Source: CAWINY01 sp963837635 (GTDB taxonomy: Bacteria > Acidobacteriota > Terriglobia > Terriglobales > Acidobacteriaceae). Taken from it: a stretch of DNA of 9,936 bases. Shown piece after piece: positions 6,954-9,936 of this stretch (positions are counted from its first letter, which is position 1; each line of letters starts with the position of its first letter). The notes beneath the pieces are model-generated. The model searched no databases, was not told where the DNA came from, and saw only the letters and a list, made by a program, of their open reading frames with translations. Location: assembly GCA_963837635.1 (NCBI GenBank), contig CAWINY010000002.1, positions 1 to 9,936 of the forward strand. Reading direction: 5' to 3'. The translations under genes and the position numbers were made by a program.

Positions 6954-7493
6954 ATGACAGCACTGGCGGGATGGCAGAACTTCTACGTAATCGTCGGATC
7001 GTCTGCCGGCGCCCTGATCGGTTTACAGTTCGTCGTGTTGAGTCTCATTACCCGCACGCCAACGGCACGCGGGGACGCTGCAGCCGGTGACGCGTTTGCG
7101 ACGCCGACGATCGTTCATTTCGGAGCCGTGCTCGGGCTCTCAGGGGTTCTTAGCGCTCCATGGGACGGGATCGGCGCCGCTGCAGTTCTTTGGGGGCTCG
7201 TGGGACTCAGCGGAGTAGTATACACCGTTATCGTCACTCGGCGAATGCGAGGGCAGGCCGCGTACCGGCCCCAGTTCGAGGACTGGTTATTTCATGTTCT
7301 GCTGCCCGTCGCAGCATACTTAATGTTGGCTGTATCGGCATACGCCGCTCGCTTCCGTCTGCGCGAGGCCCTGTTTGGCGTCGGAGCGGCGACGCTGAGC
7401 ACGTCATCGACATCGGAAACACCACCTTTCGCGAAGGGAAGTTATGTCCGAATCACGGGTAGTCCGGAAGCTGCCTTCTTCACGCTAACTTGA
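6954..7493 (+). CDS. Small multi-pass membrane protein, aberrant C-terminus
   Basis: A 179-aa hypothetical inner-membrane protein. It starts at an ATG with GGAG about 10 bases upstream. Hydrophobic segments lie at about residues 10-32, 53-69, 74-95 and 110-130. The N-terminal block GWQNFYVIVGSSAGALIGLQ and the later FEDWLFHVLLPVAAY resemble a conserved uncharacterised family of small membrane proteins. In that family I would expect a fifth membrane segment after GVGAA. Here the sequence instead turns into a Ser/Thr/Pro-rich tail (from about residue 148) with no hydrophobic stretch. An overlapping frame over 7396-7462 reads HVIDIGNTTF, faintly like the expected FIGIHNAWD, so an indel near 7390-7400 is possible. 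No biochemical role is known to me. Confidence 0.65.
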   Translation: MTALAGWQNFYVIVGSSAGALIGLQFVVLSLITRTPTARGDAAAGDAFATPTIVHFGAVLGLSGVLSAPWDGIGAAAVLWGLVGLSGVVYTVIVTRRMRGQAAYRPQFEDWLFHVLLPVAAYLMLAVSAYAARFRLREALFGVGAATLSTSSTSETPPFAKGSYVRITGSPEAAFFTLT

Positions 7494-7653
7494 CGGAAAT
7501 TGCCCAAACCACCGAAGTGGCCCGCTTGCGGATTACTCCCGGTCAGCGCCAAGGCGTTAACGGAAGCGGAGGGTTCGCCACGGCCGCCGAGCCGCCTTGT
7601 CACAATCCGGATGTCGTTGCATCTAACCGGCGGGAGGTGCTCCCATCCTGCGA

Positions 7654-8019
7654 ATGCTGCTCGCCGCTCTGACGGCTTTCGCACTTCTGATGCCCGCTTC
7701 GGCGTCGCCGCGCTTGTCCCGAAGGCATCGACGGCCCACTATCCGTTACTTCATCGCCACTGCGTATTCGGTGGAGGGCACGGGCGCTTCCGGCAAGTGG
7801 TCGCATCCGGGCACTGTGGCCGCCGACCGAAACGTATTGCCGCTCAAGAGCCGCATCCGCATTTATGGCGCCGGCCGGTATTCCGGCGACTGTATCGTGG
7901 AAGACACGGGTGGGAAGGTGGACGGCCACCACATCGACGTTTACATGCCCAGCCAGGCAGAAGCGAAGAAGTTCGGCCGTCAGCGGGTGCAGGTGGTTGT
8001 CACTCAAGTACGGCGATGA
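7654..8019 (+). CDS. Exported 3D-domain (RlpA-like double-psi beta-barrel) protein
   Basis: A 121-aa protein with a probable signal peptide (residues 1-18, LLAALTAFALLMPASAS) and a basic linker, followed by a 3D domain from about residue 32. The three conserved aspartates are visible: Asp58 in GTVAADRNVLP, Asp84 in IVEDTGG and Asp95 in HHIDVYM. The same fold occurs in bacterial cell-wall-acting proteins (MltA/YabE/RlpA-type barrels), so a periplasmic peptidoglycan role is likely but not proven. An upstream in-frame TAA at 7624 leaves no other standard start. The purine-rich GGGAGG (7632-7637) is rather far from the ATG (16 bases), so a non-standard start such as CTG at 7648 cannot be excluded. 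The frame is intact. Confidence 0.85.
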   Translation: MLLAALTAFALLMPASASPRLSRRHRRPTIRYFIATAYSVEGTGASGKWSHPGTVAADRNVLPLKSRIRIYGAGRYSGDCIVEDTGGKVDGHHIDVYMPSQAEAKKFGRQRVQVVVTQVRR

Positions 8020-8179
8020 TGAGGCAAGTCCGCCCGATCCGCGGCAAAAGGCTAAAGCGAAGGCCGTAAACCGTAAAGTTCGCGCAATGGCGAATCGGCG
8101 GCCGACAAAATGATTGTAGCGGTCCGAGAGATTCAGAACTGGCCGCCGAAAAAAGTCGATGGTGGGTAGCCGGCTTATC

Positions 8180-8212
8180 AGTCCCGCTGGCCGGCAGACC
8201 GCTAGCGGGACT
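8180..8212. repeat. Hairpin sharing the GCGGGACT core of the downstream palindromes
   Basis: AGTCCCGCT (8180-8188) and AGCGGGACT (8204-8212) are perfect 9-bp inverted arms around a 15-base loop, about 160 bp after the 3D-domain gene. Only three T residues follow, so a rho-independent terminator is possible but weak. The arm shares the 8-base core GCGGGACT with the palindrome at 8597-8614, which suggests a common repeat family. Confidence 0.55.
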
Positions 8213-8596
8213 TTCGCAAAGGTGATGGTGTGCGGTGCCTGTCCGTGGCGTCCGGACCCCCGTTAAACAGGGGTTTCACTCAATCACAGGGCGCTCCACC
8301 AGCTAGATGAAAGAAGTTGTAGTTGTGGCCACAGCGTTCGAAGCCCTACCGAACGGGCCTTCGGTGCCACGGTGCCAGTAAGCCGCCACTCAACGTTGTT
8401 CGGTATCTTACACTCAGATTGGCGCAGATCTAGCAAGTGCCCAGGAAATGCGAGTTTTTCTTCCAAGGCAATGCCCAGTCCCTACTGCGACTTCCTTCAT
8501 CTAGTCAGAAAACTGCGATTGGACCAATGTTTACGGCCCTATGACGAAGAAAACGACCTTGGTTTTGCGAAAGTCGGGCTAGAGCTAGACCGGGTT

Positions 8597-8630
8597 GCGG
8601 GACTGAAGTCCCGCGCGGACTAAAGTCCGC
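8597..8630. repeat. REP-like double palindrome
   Basis: Two adjacent perfect palindromes: GCGGGACT-GA-AGTCCCGC (8597-8614) and GCGGACT-AA-AGTCCGC (8615-8630), directly abutting. Both have a two-base centre and the shared GGACT/AGTCC core. I associate this GGACTxAAGTCC type of intergenic repeat with acidobacterial and similar genomes, from memory. It lies 54 bp before the oxidoreductase start codon. Confidence 0.75.
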
Positions 8631-8683
8631 CCCACAAAGCTGACAGAGCCGCCCTCGAATAGCGGTAATCTGGTGGTTACGCT

Positions 8684-9936
8684 ATGCCACAATCCCCCAG
8701 AAGAGACTTCGTCAAGGTGGCGGCAGCCGCCATCGTTACGTCGCGGTTCCCTATCCTCGGCGCCAACAACCGGATCAACGTCGGCATCGTCGGCCTGGGC
8801 GGGCGGGGTACGGACCACATCAACTTCTACTCCAAGCTGGACGCGGATTCCCGGATCGCCGGACTCTGCGATGTCAACCAGGCGGCCCGCGAGCGCGCCG
8901 TCGCGCTGGTGGACGAACTGAAGAGCTACAAGCCGAAAGAATTCGACGAGATGCGCGCGATGTTCGAGTCGAAGGACATCGACGCCGTGTCGATCGCCAC
9001 GCCGAACCACTGGCACGCGCTGGCCACCATCTGGGCCTGCCAGGCGGGCAAGGACGTGTACGTGGAGAAGCCGGCGAGCCACAACGTCTTCGAGGGCCGG
9101 CAGCGATGGTCGAGGCCGCCCGCAAGTACAACCGCATGGTGCAGGTCGGGACGCAGAGCCGCTCGCATGCCGCCACAAGATGGCGCCATTCAGTTGTCCG
9201 CGAGGGCGCCATCGGGCAAGCTCTACCACGCGCGCGCCGACGTGCTCCGGCGGCGCTCTCCATCGGCCACGCCGCCCGATGAACCCGTACCCGCCGGGCT
9301 CGACTGGGATCGCTTCCTCGGCCCGGCGCCAGGCAGCCATACAGCAAGAACAGATTCACTTACAACTGGCACTGGTTCTGGGATACCGGCAACGGCGACA
9401 TCGGAAACCAGGGCGTCCACGAGATGGACATTTCTCTGTGGGGACTGGGCCGGACGGGATGGCCGCAGTCCGTATCGTCCGAACGGCGGCAAGTTCGTCT
9501 GGGAAGACGACCAGGAGACGCCGAACACGCAGCAGACCACCATGGATTTCGGCGACGCGCAGATGACTTTCGACGTCCGGAACCTGCCGACACCGCCCGA
9601 AGGACTGGGAGGGATGCACGGCCCCAACTACGTCGGCAACATCTTCTTCGGAAGCCTGGGCTTCGTGGTGGTGGACCACAGCGGGCTCCAGGTTTACAAG
9701 AGCATGGCCGGCGATATCAGCGGCGACGCGGCGCGGGGCGCGGGCGCGGGCAGCCGGGAGCGTTACGAAAAAGTGGTGGACGAGAAGGGCAGCGGCGAGG
9801 ATACCGAACCGCACATGAAGAACTTCTTCGACGCAATTCGCGCCCGCGATTACAAGTTGCTGCACGCGGATATCGAAGTGGGGGCGCGGTCCGCGGCGTT
9901 CTGTCACCTGGCGAATATCGCGTACCGGGTGGGCCG
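8684..9936 (+). CDS. Tat-exported Gfo/Idh/MocA-family oxidoreductase, 3' partial
   Basis: An NAD(P)-dependent sugar or inositol dehydrogenase-type enzyme, probably exported folded by the Tat route. The start at 8684 has GGTGG seven bases upstream. Residues 6-11 are RRDFVK, a twin-arginine motif, followed by a short hydrophobic stretch. The Rossmann fold begins at INVGIVGLGGRG (GxGxxG at 37-42), and the conserved EKP is at 128-130. The C-terminal part has FWDTGNGDIGNQGVHEMD (one frame over), then GGKFVWEDDQETPNTQQ and MHGPNYVGNIFFG and HMKNFFDAIRARDY. The starting frame stays open to the window end, but between about 9105 and 9482 the conserved protein jumps back and forth between two frames, so small indels are present that cancel out. 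The substrate cannot be told from the sequence. The gene continues past the window. Confidence 0.88.
   Translation, partial: MPQSPRRDFVKVAAAAIVTSRFPILGANNRINVGIVGLGGRGTDHINFYSKLDADSRIAGLCDVNQAARERAVALVDELKSYKPKEFDEMRAMFESKDIDAVSIATPNHWHALATIWACQAGKDVYVEKPASHNVFEGRQRWSRPPASTTAWCRSGRRAARMPPQDGAIQLSARAPSGKLYHARADVLRRRSPSATPPDEPVPAGLDWDRFLGPAPGSHTARTDSLTTGTGSGIPATATSETRASTRWTFLCGDWAGRDGRSPYRPNGGKFVWEDDQETPNTQQTTMDFGDAQMTFDVRNLPTPPEGLGGMHGPNYVGNIFFGSLGFVVVDHSGLQVYKSMAGDISGDAARGAGAGSRERYEKVVDEKGSGEDTEPHMKNFFDAIRARDYKLLHADIEVGARSAAFCHLANIAYRVG

Larger units (their letters stand above)
8020..8683. other. Non-coding stretch with several hairpins
   Basis: No frame here shows a recognisable protein. 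Contents: a 9-bp stem at 8180-8212; an ACCGAA/TTCGGT stem at 8348-8365 next to a tandem CGGTGCCA pair (8362-8377); and the REP-like double palindrome at 8597-8630. The end nearest 8684 carries the leader of the oxidoreductase gene, with GGTGG seven bases before its ATG. Confidence 0.6.

Noticed and set aside
8250..8330. tRNA-like pattern on the minus strand (D-arm-like TAGCTGGTGGAGC and a CCCC/GGGG stem)
   Set aside because: No acceptor stem, no T-arm GTTCGA-type loop, and the stem spacing does not fit a cloverleaf.
8372..8623. 83-codon open frame on the plus strand
   Set aside because: Its end is read from the REP-like palindrome (GLKSRAD), a common artefact, and the remainder has no recognisable features.
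1..9936. CRISPR array, toxin-antitoxin, phage or defence island
   Set aside because: No regularly spaced repeats and no cas, restriction, retron or phage structural genes are recognisable. The only mobile genes are the three transposases.

Overview
The window reads as chromosomal DNA of a GC-rich soil-type bacterium, most likely an Acidobacteriota member close to Bryobacterales/Solibacter. This is inferred from remembered family resemblances: a Tat-exported Gfo/Idh/MocA oxidoreductase, a DUF362 protein with an N-terminal membrane domain, a small 3D-domain cell-wall protein, and palindromic GGACTxxAGTCC intergenic repeats. No rRNA, tRNA or CRISPR array was recognised.

Layout. (1) 163-1309 is an IS630-family element with perfect 25-bp terminal inverted repeats flanked by TA. 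Its transposase keeps all three catalytic blocks, but they are spread over several reading frames. (2) About 1310-2440 is a gene-poor stretch with short direct and inverted repeats and no convincing gene. (3) 2443-4054 (minus) encodes a membrane-anchored DUF362 protein carrying one frameshift. (4) 4088-5422 (minus) is a complete ISAzo13-family element with an intact transposase and imperfect 31-bp ends. It lies 33 bp upstream of the DUF362 start codon and cuts off the 3' end of the next element. (5) 5423 to about 6468 (minus) is a second, unrelated IS630-family element, whose transposase lost its natural C-terminus at the ISAzo13 boundary. (6) 6541-6852 (plus) is the C-terminal half of an F420-dependent NADP oxidoreductase-like (COG2085-type) gene without its N-terminal Rossmann part. 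(7) 6954-7493 (plus) encodes a small membrane protein with an aberrant C-terminus. (8) 7654-8019 (plus) encodes an exported 3D-domain (double-psi beta-barrel) protein. (9) 8020-8683 is non-coding and holds several hairpins, including a REP-like double palindrome. (10) 8684 to the window end (plus) encodes a Tat-signal Gfo/Idh/MocA oxidoreductase. Its central part carries a cluster of alternating small indels that cancel out.

The genes do not form an operon or a coherent pathway. This is an accessory, rearranged region in which three insertion sequences and at least two truncated genes adjoin ordinary chromosomal genes. Frame disruptions occur in three or four of the seven non-trivial genes. 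Either the sequence has many indel errors or this segment is decaying; the pattern in the oxidoreductase favours indel errors. I found no sign of a defence system or other new multi-gene system. The most interesting signals are the nested IS junction placed in front of DUF362, the A8 slippery run in the first transposase, the REP-like palindromes, and the compensating indel cluster.
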